From Ulvibacterium marinum (GTDB lineage: Bacteria; Bacteroidota; Bacteroidia; Flavobacteriales; Flavobacteriaceae), in contig NZ_RBCJ01000001.1 of assembly GCF_003626755.1 (NCBI RefSeq), positions 1,178,001 to 1,242,000 of the forward strand: a stretch of DNA of 64,000 nucleotides, read 5' to 3'. How positions within the stretch are numbered: the first letter of the stretch is position 1; the number at the start of each line of letters is the position of its first letter. The position numbers and the translations under genes were made by a program. This document shows positions 34,536 to 42,030 of this stretch, piece by piece. Under the pieces are notes generated by a model. The model worked only from the letters and a program-made list of their open reading frames with translations. It was not told the origin of the DNA and made no database searches.

Positions 34536-35438
34536 TTAACCATTTCCAAATAGTGTTTTGATGAAGTTTACGATTACCGCCCTGTAGATACTTTTTTCTG
34601 AAAGTGATATATTTTTCCACAATTCGCCATGTGATAGATCATAGCTATATAAAACTTGCATATCCCTAAACTCCGTTTCGCGTATTTTTTCCTCAAAAAG
34701 CTTTGAGTAATTGTACAAAGTATTGTCGCTGATGAGCAGCATAGGAATCGATAAATTTTTGAGGTAGGTTACGGGCGAGGCATTTTTAAAGTCTTTGTCT
34801 GTGCTACCGAAAACAGCTTCAACATGTAGCTTGGCAAGTTCCGGCCTACCCCCGTTCAAAAATACATTATGGTAATCAACGATATCATAGGTTCCTGAAA
34901 TCGGTATTACCCCTTTGAATATTTCAATGGAAAGGCCTACTTGGTTTAAATAGGTATTGTCCAAACTTATTAATGCGGACAAATGAGCTCCAGAGGAATA
35001 TCCCCCGATAAAAAAAGCTCCTTTATCATACCCGTAGGTATCGGCATTATCGTGCAACCATTTAACGGATGCTGCCACATCTTCAATGTGTCTTGGATGC
35101 TGGATTCCTTTATCTAAAGTTGAATCGCGCCATGTGGCAGGGCTCAATCTATGTCCAATACTTGCTACGGCAATTCCCTGTGCTGCGAACCTTTTGGCCA
35201 GATCCATTTCTTGATTTCTATCCCCATAGGACCAAGCACCCCCACCTATCCATATCAATAACGGATAGTTCTCCTTATTTGAAGGTAAGACCAAGTTCAA
35301 TCTTTGAAGACTGTCATTGGAAACCGATTCCTTGCTCAAGTAGGAAAGGTCATTGTAAACCGTGAAATCCTCCGATTGCCCGAAGGAAATATGGCAAACC
35401 AGTAATACAGCGGTCAATACTAATATTGCTTTTTTCAT
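34536..35438 (-). CDS. Secreted alpha/beta hydrolase (esterase, BD-FAE type)
   Basis: 300 residues from the ATG at 35438 (the open frame continues upstream to 35528 without a signal peptide). MKKAILVLTAVLLVCHISFGQ is a signal peptide. Then oxyanion GGGAWSYGDRNQEM, nucleophile elbow GGYSSGAHLSAL (Ser), LLISDNTLYNYSKLF, and catalytic His in DLSHGELW. The GGG/GxSSGAHL combination is that of carboxylesterases such as acetyl esterases and BD-FAE-type feruloyl esterases. Localisation periplasm or outside. The substrate is not known; no carbohydrate gene sits next to it. Confidence 0.82.
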   Translation of the reverse strand: MKKAILVLTAVLLVCHISFGQSEDFTVYNDLSYLSKESVSNDSLQRLNLVLPSNKENYPLLIWIGGGAWSYGDRNQEMDLAKRFAAQGIAVASIGHRLSPATWRDSTLDKGIQHPRHIEDVAASVKWLHDNADTYGYDKGAFFIGGYSSGAHLSALISLDNTYLNQVGLSIEIFKGVIPISGTYDIVDYHNVFLNGGRPELAKLHVEAVFGSTDKDFKNASPVTYLKNLSIPMLLISDNTLYNYSKLFEEKIRETEFRDMQVLYSYDLSHGELWKNISLSEKSIYRAVIVNFIKTLFGNG

Positions 35439-35552
35439 TTTGTTGGTCTTAGTTATACACAACGTTTGGCTTATCTGTGTTTTAATGCAATTTAGCTTTT
35501 GTTGGCCGTGGTTTTTATTTATTCTCATGTGAATTCTTGTATTTCCTTAGGT

Positions 35553-36665
35553 TTATTGCTGCGCTTCGATTTTCGTTTTGAAGGCATACAATGCAAATGA
35601 ACCTAGCCAATGTTGTCCTGCATAATCTCCATCCGTGATTTTGGAAAGTGAGTAATCCAAATGCTCGTTTGCCAAATTGTAGGCATTGTTATTATCTTTC
35701 AATGGGTAGAGACACCAAGCCCTTGAGAAATTTACACCATCCAAATGGACCAAATGACCATCGGAACGATCTTTTACCTGTCCGGGGCTTAAAGATAAGT
35801 TCTGATTAAACAAAGCAGGCAAAAACGCTTTGGACCACTTCTTGAATTCTTCCTCCGAGAGCACTTTGCGCATAATGTCAATTTCTTGCAAACAAGGTGA
35901 AAGGAAATCATGTCCACTGGGTTCCCAAGTAATTGGGCAATCTTTGTCCGTACTATAGAATCGGATTGCCGCTTTTTTAATGGCGTCGGCCAAAGTTTTA
36001 TTTCCTACTGTTTGTGCGTAGTCATAGGCAAAACTGATTCCAAAAGCAGTATTGGTATGCGTACCTACCCGAATAGGGTAAACCAATTTTGGAAGATATT
36101 CGATATAGGCCTTTGAAATATAAGCTGTTAATGGTTTTAGGTTATTGTACCACTTTTGCGCTAAGGGATTATCCCAGGTGAACAGCTCCTCTTGAAGTTT
36201 GAGCAACCAAGCCCAGCCATATAATCTTTCAAAAGACTTGCTTTCCGGATTCAATGAAAAATAGGCCACTTCTTTTTCGATGTTTTGGGCAGTAAGATTT
36301 TCATCAAGCATTTGGATCGCTTCTTCTTTTTTGGCGAGGTCGGGGAAGTTTTTTAACAAGTAGACCAATGACCAATGGCCATGTACCGCAGAATGCCAGT
36401 CAAAGCAGCCATAGAAAGCGGGATGATGATCTACCGGCATGGCCAAATCGCTTTCCTTTGCTACTACTAATCCTGACTTGTAGGGAAGTGGGTTTTGAAT
36501 ACAGCCCAGCGGCAATTCCATAAGCCGGTTGGCCTCTTTGATGTCCAGCTCTATTTTCTTTGTATTTTTAACCGGTTGTGTTGAAGAGTTTTCTTTTTGT
36601 ATTTCAACAATACAGGAACCTAATAAAATACCTATGCTACTTAGGAGGAGAAATCTATGCTTCAT
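35553..36665 (-). CDS. DUF2891-family lipoprotein
   Basis: 370 residues. Lipobox SIGILLGSC gives a lipidated Cys at 18. The remainder is DUF2891: CIQNPLPYKSGLVV, HHPAFYGCFDWHSAVHGHWSLVYLLKNFPDL, WAWLLKLQEEL, VRVGTHTNTAFGISFAYDYA-like GTHTNTAF, and WEPSGHDFLSPCLQEID. The pattern of helices with conserved His and Trp resembles (alpha/alpha)6 toroids of glycosidases, but the catalytic role is unknown. Anchored to a membrane, probably outer. Its gene is 25-30 bp from the esterase gene upstream region and reads in the same direction, so a small operon is possible. Confidence 0.85.
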   Translation of the reverse strand: MKHRFLLLSSIGILLGSCIVEIQKENSSTQPVKNTKKIELDIKEANRLMELPLGCIQNPLPYKSGLVVAKESDLAMPVDHHPAFYGCFDWHSAVHGHWSLVYLLKNFPDLAKKEEAIQMLDENLTAQNIEKEVAYFSLNPESKSFERLYGWAWLLKLQEELFTWDNPLAQKWYNNLKPLTAYISKAYIEYLPKLVYPIRVGTHTNTAFGISFAYDYAQTVGNKTLADAIKKAAIRFYSTDKDCPITWEPSGHDFLSPCLQEIDIMRKVLSEEEFKKWSKAFLPALFNQNLSLSPGQVKDRSDGHLVHLDGVNFSRAWCLYPLKDNNNAYNLANEHLDYSLSKITDGDYAGQHWLGSFALYAFKTKIEAQQ

Positions 36666-36812
36666 TAATTTTGGGTCAATCGTTTATATATGTGTTTTTT
36701 TCATTGGCATTTAAACCTTTATCCCTGTTTAATATCAGGGGATTAATTAAAAGGTTACCAATGGTCTCTGTATGATTAGTTGGGGACTTTTCTAAATTGT
36801 TACTTTATATGC

Positions 36813-36829
36813 GGCGGAAAACGTCCGCC
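36813..36829. repeat. Small hairpin containing gcggcgga/tccgcc
   Basis: ggcgga (36813-36818), 5-nt loop, tccgcc (36824-36829), followed by taaatgtta. The gtccgcctaa part is the reverse complement of ttaggcggac found at 29704-29713 after the GNAT gene. Confidence 0.4.
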
Positions 36830-36866
36830 TAAATGTTAAAGATAATTTATTGCAAAAATTTACAAG

Positions 36867-36890
36867 CCTGTACTGAGCGAAGTCGAAGCA
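36867..36890. repeat. Flavobacterial dispersed repeat (actgagcgaagtcgaag)
   Basis: The sequence cctgtactgagcgaagtcg at 36867 is a well known dispersed short repeat in Bacteroidetes genomes, often seen as (c)ttcgacttcgctcagt on the other strand. One copy seen here. Recognised from memory; function unknown. Confidence 0.5.
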
Positions 36891-36907
36891 TGGAAATTCC
36901 GATTGCA

Positions 36908-36933
36908 TTAATCCTGAAACATGTTAGGATTAA
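36908..36933. terminator. Hairpin after the membrane-protein gene
   Basis: 8-bp stem ttaatcct/aggattaa (36908-36915 with 36926-36933), 10-nt loop, just 2 bp beyond the stop of the gene at 36935. No clear U run, so terminator function is uncertain. Confidence 0.45.
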
Positions 36934-36934
36934 T

Positions 36935-37516
36935 TTATATAAGTTTCACTTTTTCCGTGCAATTCAGACAGCTCAGGGTATCATTTATTATTTTGAGTTC
37001 CGTTCCCATATATTCCGGTTTTTCATTATGAAAATCCAAGCTTAAATTACCATTTTCAAAAGTGTAATTCCCCATGTTTTCGTTGTTCAAGTGAGCATCG
37101 TATGTTTCTGATAGAAACCTTCCATTGTTAAATAGCCTTATTTTAATTGTAGCTGTTGCATATTTTTCATTTTTGTTTATTCTATTGAACGAAAGTTTTG
37201 GTTTGCCAAGGACTGATTTCACATAATTTTCTCTTGGTAAAATCACTAGAAAAACTAAAATTACAATGATTATGCTGGCAATTAATCTATAATTCCTCCA
37301 ATGATTTTGTGTAAACATTATTATTGAATTCAGTAGAAGTCCAGAGGCAATTATGAAAAACAGAGCGCCAAATACCGACATTCCAATTTGGCCTTGATCC
37401 GTAAATATTCTTTTTCCGGGGATTTTCAATTCGATTAACGGGTAAGCTAATAAAGTTATTGAGCTTAAGACAAGTACTTGCCCGATTATACGAAGTACTT
37501 TAATAAATCGATTCAT
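36935..37516 (-). CDS. Hypothetical membrane protein
   Basis: 193 residues from the ATG at 37516 (TTG upstream not chosen). Three hydrophobic segments in the first ~90 residues (IIGQVLVLSSITLLAYPLIE, MSVFGALFFIIASGLLLNSIIMF, LIASIIIVILVFLVIL), then a soluble C-terminal domain ~100 residues with a beta-rich pattern (YATATIKIRLFNNGRFLSETYDAHLNN) and a CLNC pair near the end. No family recognised. It lies between a cassette-like boundary and the retron, with low GC like the retron; it may belong to the same insert or be a separate cassette. Confidence 0.6.
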   Translation of the reverse strand: MNRFIKVLRIIGQVLVLSSITLLAYPLIELKIPGKRIFTDQGQIGMSVFGALFFIIASGLLLNSIIMFTQNHWRNYRLIASIIIVILVFLVILPRENYVKSVLGKPKLSFNRINKNEKYATATIKIRLFNNGRFLSETYDAHLNNENMGNYTFENGNLSLDFHNEKPEYMGTELKIINDTLSCLNCTEKVKLI

Positions 37517-37532
37517 TAAATGGGTCAAAATT

Positions 37533-37567
37533 GCGCCTAACAGTTTTATATCCGCTGTTATTAGCTG
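37533..37567 (-). repeat. attC-like imperfect palindrome downstream of the retron RT
   Basis: On the minus strand, cagctaataacag, an 11-nt spacer, then ctgttaggcgc. GTTAGGC is the canonical attC core (GTTRRRY) and ctaa-(ta)-acag pairs with ctgttag apart from an extra TA. It sits 10 bp after the RT stop and before the next gene, as expected for a cassette recombination site. Low-to-moderate confidence. Confidence 0.35.
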
Positions 37568-37576
37568 CTGTGCTTT

Positions 37577-38593
37577 TCAGTTCATTAATGTTTTCAGGAA
37601 TTTTTTGTACTCTATGAATTCCTCATCTTTAGGATTAACAAAAACAACATAGGAAATCTTACCATATAAATGGTATAAGTAATTTCTTTGAGTTATTTGC
37701 TTAAATTTTTTATGAGAGTCTAAGTCTTTTGTTTTAATATGATAAATTTCTTGCCTCAATTTTAACCTTTCTTTTCTAGGAACTTGACTTTTTTCATTAA
37801 CCACAATGCCAGTTACTATTTGTTGTTGACCGCGTTTCATTATTTTGGTTTTACAATTCAAGTCTAAGTCCAATTCCTTAAGTAATACTGATATATAATC
37901 TATTGCCTCTTTCTCATTAAAATCTCCAGAAAGCGTAATATCATCGGCGTATCGAGTATATCTAATTTTTTTGCTTAAACAAAAATCAGCTAGTTTAGAA
38001 TCAAAACCCTTCATGAAAAGGTTTGAAAGATAAGGGCTTGTTGGTGCACCTTGTGGCAATGAATTATTTAAAGTGCAGAGTTTTGACAATAGATTTGAAA
38101 TCAAATCAGAGTATCCTAATCCTCTAAATATATTCTCAACTTTGTCTGTAGTTATAGATGGGAAAAAATTCTCGATATCAAGAGTAACGACTTTGTTTTG
38201 GTTTATATGATATCTAGTATTTTCTAGTATATTGGATTTCTTTTTGTAAGCTTTTGCAAAAGCACTGACTTTTATATTCTCTAAGATTTCTTCTAAAATA
38301 AACTTATGTATGATTTTCAAGTTGGGAAGGGGCTCTGAAATTTCTCTTGGCATGCCCGATCTTTTTGCAATAGTAAAATTTCTATAATAAGATTTCGTAT
38401 AGATAGCTGCTCTCTTTACATATGTTTTTCTTAAACCGACAAGTTTGGATAAATGGGATGTATTGTAAATTACAGGAAGCCCTTTTTCTATTAAGGGTAG
38501 AGCATAATTTAGACAATCAGTTATTTCTAAATCGGTAAGACCGGTTTTTAGAGCCTTGGCTTCAAATTTTTTTTTATAGATTTCAAATTCCAT
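37577..38593 (-). CDS. Retron-type reverse transcriptase
   Basis: 338 residues from the ATG at 38593; the frame is open to 38629 but from a TTG inside an RNA hairpin. Motifs in order: LDIENFFPSIT (motif A, Asp), LPQGAPTSPYLSNLFM (motif B), YTRYADDITLSG (motif C, YADD at 215-218), then IVTGIVVNEK with the VTG triplet that is characteristic of retron RTs. The first ~100 residues (LKTGLTDLEITDCLNYALPLIEKGLPVIYNTSHLSKLVGL) are the retron N-terminal helices. It reverse-transcribes part of a structured RNA into msDNA joined to the RNA. Upstream in the same operon are a winged-helix protein and a PRTase-like protein, so the unit is a defence retron. Confidence 0.92.
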   Translation of the reverse strand: MEFEIYKKKFEAKALKTGLTDLEITDCLNYALPLIEKGLPVIYNTSHLSKLVGLRKTYVKRAAIYTKSYYRNFTIAKRSGMPREISEPLPNLKIIHKFILEEILENIKVSAFAKAYKKKSNILENTRYHINQNKVVTLDIENFFPSITTDKVENIFRGLGYSDLISNLLSKLCTLNNSLPQGAPTSPYLSNLFMKGFDSKLADFCLSKKIRYTRYADDITLSGDFNEKEAIDYISVLLKELDLDLNCKTKIMKRGQQQIVTGIVVNEKSQVPRKERLKLRQEIYHIKTKDLDSHKKFKQITQRNYLYHLYGKISYVVFVNPKDEEFIEYKKFLKTLMN

Positions 38594-38603
38594 TTGAATC
38601 TTT

Positions 38604-38749
38604 AATTGAGCGAACCGAAGTTCGCTCAATTTGGAATAAACTTTTCAAAAGGTCGGAGGTACTCGGAGGCCTTTTGAAAAGTTGATGAGCTTGAAATTCA
38701 GTTCTTTTACAGATTAATGACTCACTAATCTGGTATGCAAAGCATACTA
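38604..38749 (-). ncRNA. Candidate retron msr-msd RNA
   Basis: Gap of ~150 bp between the winged-helix gene and the RT, read on the minus strand, holds four hairpins: gtatgc-aaa-gcatac (38733-38747), cagatta/taatctg with 9-nt loop (38710-38732), a 14-bp perfect stem aacttttcaaaagg/ccttttgaaaagtt (38639-38683) with a 17-nt loop made of two cctccga copies, and a 12-bp stem aattgagcgaac with a UUCG tetraloop (38604-38631) 10 bp before the RT ATG. Two short hairpins then one long hairpin is the usual msr-then-msd layout. The a1/a2 end pairing and the branching G were not identified with confidence. Confidence 0.6.
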
Positions 38750-39079
38750 TTCTTTAAACTTTATTTTGAAAGTCAACTCATTACTTCTTGGAATAAATAT
38801 ATCACTTTTTTTCATTTTTTTAATCAGGCTTTTTTCGTCCTGCTTTATCCAAGATTTTTTATCTGTTTTTTTATAAGTGGTTGCTAACTCCTTTAGCATT
38901 TTTTCTCCATGCTGAGATAAAATAACAGAGTCTTCTGTTTCAGTAATATATTTTTTATTGAGTATAAATCTAATTAGTTCGAGAATTTCTTTATACCTCA
39001 AACCTTCATGTATAAGTTCATTTATACTTGTATTGTTTTTTACCTTTAAAAGGGACAGGTATATATGTTTTTCATTCAT
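38747..39079 (-). CDS. Winged-helix accessory protein of the retron
   Basis: 110 residues. Helices INELIHEGLRYKEILELIRFILNKKYITETEDSVILSQHGEKMLKELATTYK look like a winged-helix fold: two helices, a turn, then a beta wing (ITETEDSVILS). It lies 6 bp downstream of the PRTase-like gene and its stop codon overlaps the first hairpin of the candidate msr. In retrons of the PRTase type I recall exactly this PRTase-plus-winged-helix pairing. Likely DNA-binding or adaptor that links the msDNA complex with the effector. Low GC like its neighbours. Confidence 0.7.
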   Translation of the reverse strand: MNEKHIYLSLLKVKNNTSINELIHEGLRYKEILELIRFILNKKYITETEDSVILSQHGEKMLKELATTYKKTDKKSWIKQDEKSLIKKMKKSDIFIPRSNELTFKIKFKE

Positions 39080-39085
39080 AATTGA

Positions 39086-39919
39086 TTATCTAGGAAATGG
39101 TGCTTTGTGCAGTGTTTCTCGATAATAATATTCATGCCAAAAAATAGGAAATGTATTATTAGGTGTTCGGATTAATGACAATAGAGCTTCGGATTCTTCA
39201 AATCCTAGGCTGAATTTAGGTTTAAACTTCAGTTTCCTTTCCATCAACTTCATCAAACTTTTTCTTCTCATTTGTTCTTCATCAAAGAAATAATCAGTAA
39301 TGCCCTTTTTTTCAATATGAGAATAGTAAGCCTTTATTTCTTTTTTATTTACTAAGTTTAGACCATCATTATGAATAGCGATTGATATCAAAATCAATTT
39401 TTCCAAAGGTATTTTATACGATTCTATAGTTTTAATACATGTTTCAAGCGTTTTTCCTGAACCAACAAAGTCATCTACGAGAATGAGAAATTCATTCTCT
39501 TTGAGTTTTAACTTTCTTAATGACTTGTATTTGGTAATTATATTTTTGCCTCCTTTATCAATATGGTCCAGATATTCAATATAATTTAGGATACCAACTA
39601 CTGGGTAAATCAAAGATAATCCGCTTTTCAATTTGTGACTGTCGTACGGTTTTACAACGGGGAAGAAATAAAATCTTTCTGCTTTTTTTATTAGTTTATC
39701 TTCTATTTTTCTGAAAATATCTAATATTTTTTTATCATACTGATTATTGCCTATCCACGTAAACTTTTCCAATAACTCAAGAATTAGATCAATTTCAATT
39801 TTGTTTAAGTTGGTAAAAAGTTGAAACATTTTTTTTTCTACGGATTTATGAAGAGGATTTTTTTTCCATCCTTTAGTTTTAATAATATTCTGATAATCTA
39901 GTAGTTGTTTTGTAGTCAT
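39086..39919 (-). CDS. Phosphoribosyltransferase-like retron effector
   Basis: 277 residues. Central PRPP-loop motif FLILVDDFVGSGKTLETCIKTI (residues 145-165, hhhhDDhhxSGxT type) in a Rossmann-like setting. The end GFEESEALLSLIRTPNNTFPIFWHEYYY is a hallmark I recall from PRTase-type conflict-system proteins. The N-terminal ~75 residues are helical. With the winged-helix protein and the retron RT it would form a tripartite toxin-antitoxin-like defence module in which the effector is kept silent by the msDNA-RT complex until phage attack. What it modifies is unknown. It begins the operon; the -7 element before it was not found. Codon use is AT-rich compared with the Rnf genes next to it. Confidence 0.8.
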   Translation of the reverse strand: MTTKQLLDYQNIIKTKGWKKNPLHKSVEKKMFQLFTNLNKIEIDLILELLEKFTWIGNNQYDKKILDIFRKIEDKLIKKAERFYFFPVVKPYDSHKLKSGLSLIYPVVGILNYIEYLDHIDKGGKNIITKYKSLRKLKLKENEFLILVDDFVGSGKTLETCIKTIESYKIPLEKLILISIAIHNDGLNLVNKKEIKAYYSHIEKKGITDYFFDEEQMRRKSLMKLMERKLKFKPKFSLGFEESEALLSLIRTPNNTFPIFWHEYYYRETLHKAPFPR

Positions 39920-40064
39920 TAATTATTTTTCGCAAATCTATTTTTTGTATTACAGCTAACAATGGTATAGCATCAATAACCGCTATAGGGTATACGATTA
40001 TTGGTCTTAGGCTTCCGTTAATACGGCAATGTACTATTTTTTAGCGGATCCGTAAATAGTATTC

Positions 40065-40640
40065 TTACACCAGCCCAGCAAAGCCTAAAAAGGCCAGCGA
40101 TAGGAGTCCGGCTACCAAGAGGTTAATGGGAACGCCTTTCATTCCCTCGGGGAGATCGGCCAGTTCCAGGAATTCGCGGATACTGGCAAAGACTACCAGG
40201 GCCAAGGAAAATCCTATAGCATGGGAGAGTGCAAAGAATACCGCCTTTAACAGACTGCCATTCTCCAGCCCCAGGGCCAGAATGGCTACGCCCAAGACTG
40301 CACAGTTGGTGGTGATCAAGGGGAGGAACACCCCAAGGGCCTGGTATAGGGGTGGACTTACCTTTTTTAAGATGATCTCTACCATCTGTACCAAGGCGGC
40401 GATGACCAAAATAAAGGTAATGGTGCGAAGATAATCCAGCCCGGAGGGTATCAGAATATATTGGTGCAGCAAATAGGTGACCGTAGTAGCAATAGTCATC
40501 ACAAAGAGTACGGCCCCGGACATCCCCACAGAGGTGGATATTCGGTTGGATACCCCCAAAAAGGGACATATCCCCAAAAACTGGGAGAGTACAATATTGT
40601 TGACGAATACGGCCGCTATAAGGATAACCAGATAGTCCAT
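40065..40640 (-). CDS. rnfA: Rnf complex subunit A (membrane)
   Basis: 191 residues, six membrane helices. NNIVLSQFLGICPFLGVSNRISTSVGM, with LGICPF including the conserved Cys that ligands the membrane 2Fe-2S cluster, and LPLITTNCAVLGVAILAL with the second Cys. It pairs with RnfE in an inverted-topology dimer of the electron channel. The gene is last in the operon and follows rnfE by 2 bp. Directly beyond its stop is an 8-bp hairpin (40032-40061) without a U run. The complex couples ferredoxin:NAD+ oxidoreduction to Na+ or H+ transport. Confidence 0.95.
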   Translation of the reverse strand: MDYLVILIAAVFVNNIVLSQFLGICPFLGVSNRISTSVGMSGAVLFVMTIATTVTYLLHQYILIPSGLDYLRTITFILVIAALVQMVEIILKKVSPPLYQALGVFLPLITTNCAVLGVAILALGLENGSLLKAVFFALSHAIGFSLALVVFASIREFLELADLPEGMKGVPINLLVAGLLSLAFLGFAGLV

Positions 40641-40642
40641 AC

Positions 40643-41248
40643 CTAGGAAGTTTTAGGGGTTAATCTTTGGAAGAGTACAGCTAAATACGCCAGGGCTATA
40701 AAGGCTCCAGGAGGCAAAATGAACAGGATAAAGGTATTGGCATCCTCACCCACGAACTTGATGTCAAAAATACTACCGCTACCCAGGATTTCACGTGTGG
40801 CCCCTAGGGCAGTAAGGGCAATGGTAAAGCCCAAGCCCATACCCAGCGCATCCAGAATGGAGGAGAACAGATTGTTCTTGGAGGCAAAGGCCTCGGCCCG
40901 CCCCAAGATCAGACAGTTGACTACGATCAAAGGGATAAAGATGCCCAACTGCTCGTATAAAAAGGGGATATAGGCCTCCAATACCATTTCCACCACGGTG
41001 ACAAAGGAAGCGATAATAATGATAAAGGCCGGAATCCGAACCTTGTTCGGTATTTGCGATTTGATCAGGGAAACAACTACATTGGACATCAATAGGACGA
41101 ACAGGGTAGCCACTCCCATCCCTAGCCCGTTAAAGGCCGATGAGGTTACTCCTAGGGCAGGACACATCCCCAAAAGCATTACAAAGACCGGATTCTCCTT
41201 GAGGATGCCCTTTAAAAAGTTCTGCTTTTGATCGAGTGTTTTGTTCAT
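40643..41248 (-). CDS. rnfE: Rnf complex subunit E (membrane)
   Basis: 201 residues. [35 protein letters not shown] with the conserved LGMCPALG, and [21 protein letters not shown]. Cys in MCPA and VNCLI supply the cluster at the membrane interface with RnfA. Six helices. It is separated from rnfG by a 179-bp repeat-like spacer and from rnfA by 2 bp. The first residues MNKTLDQKQ are cytoplasmic. Confidence 0.95.
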   Translation of the reverse strand: MNKTLDQKQNFLKGILKENPVFVMLLGMCPALGVTSSAFNGLGMGVATLFVLLMSNVVVSLIKSQIPNKVRIPAFIIIIASFVTVVEMVLEAYIPFLYEQLGIFIPLIVVNCLILGRAEAFASKNNLFSSILDALGMGLGFTIALTALGATREILGSGSIFDIKFVGEDANTFILFILPPGAFIALAYLAVLFQRLTPKTS

Positions 41249-41427
41249 GGGTCTTGGTTAGTTGTTGGTTGTCTGTTGCTGGTTGTTTGTTATTGAGTTA
41301 CTATGTTATTGAGTTATTACTGGTTATTGAATTATTTTTAACTGTCAATTGTTTAACGCTATCCGCTAATCGCCTACCGCTTCGTCCACCATCAACCATT
41401 TACTTATTACTTTTTACTAAACACTTA
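41249..41427. repeat. Low-complexity degenerate spacer inside the rnf operon
   Basis: Read on the minus strand it is a run of loosely repeated short words (caataac, aacaac, aacaatga, aacagt) with many aac/caa triplets. Such tracts occur between genes in flavobacterial genomes. It separates rnfG from rnfE although both lie in one operon. The last residues of RnfG (AVNNEQ) are coded by the same kind of sequence, so the tract has grown into the gene end. Confidence 0.6.
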
Positions 41428-42030
41428 TCACTGTTCATTGTTCACTGCCCATTGCTCCTTCTGTTCCACAAAGACATTATACGCCAATTGTGTGGCTTCG
41501 GTAAAGGCTCGCGTTGTAATGGTGGCCCCTGTTAAGGCATCTACTTCCCCTCCATCTTTCACCACTTTTAGATCGTATCGGCTCGGATCCTTATCCCGAA
41601 ATTGCCTCAGAAACTTTTCGCCCTTCATCTTTGTGCCTAGCCCTGGGGTTTCTTTTTGTTCCAAAACGGAGATATTATAAATACGTCCATCCAGGGTAAA
41701 GCCTACCATGATCTTTACGAGGCCACTATATCCTTTTTCTGAAAATCCCGTGACCGCAGCCCCAACGAATTCCCCATTCTGAAAAGCAGGATAGATTTCA
41801 ATACTGTCTTTTGCGGATTCCGGTTTAACGATTACGACTTCCGAAACCGCATCATTATCAAATTCGGGTAGGACCGTTTTGAGGGCATTGACCTTTTTGG
41901 CCAATTTGGCTTTGGCCTTAGGTTCCAAGGTGATGTCGTTTACATAGCCTAGGGAGAATCCTGCTGCCAAGGTGATGACCAAAAGGGACAGCGCCATATT
42001 GAGGAAAGTCGATTCTTTTTTCTGCATCAT
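41428..42030 (-). CDS. rnfG: Rnf complex subunit G (covalent flavin)
   Basis: 200 residues. One N-terminal membrane helix (MALSLLVITLAAGFSLGYV) and a periplasmic FMN-binding domain. The attachment motif DALTGATITTRAF (S/T-G-A-T) carries FMN on the Thr. It begins one base into the rnfD stop, so coupled. The C-terminus is extended by a few residues (EQKEQWAVNNEQ) derived from the repeat spacer. It transfers electrons between RnfD and RnfC sides. Confidence 0.93.
   Translation of the reverse strand: MMQKKESTFLNMALSLLVITLAAGFSLGYVNDITLEPKAKAKLAKKVNALKTVLPEFDNDAVSEVVIVKPESAKDSIEIYPAFQNGEFVGAAVTGFSEKGYSGLVKIMVGFTLDGRIYNISVLEQKETPGLGTKMKGEKFLRQFRDKDPSRYDLKVVKDGGEVDALTGATITTRAFTEATQLAYNVFVEQKEQWAVNNEQ

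Noticed and set aside
40032-40061. Hairpin tactattt/aaatagta after rnfA as a terminator
   Set aside because: Short stem, 14-nt loop and no U run; recorded only as a possible structure.
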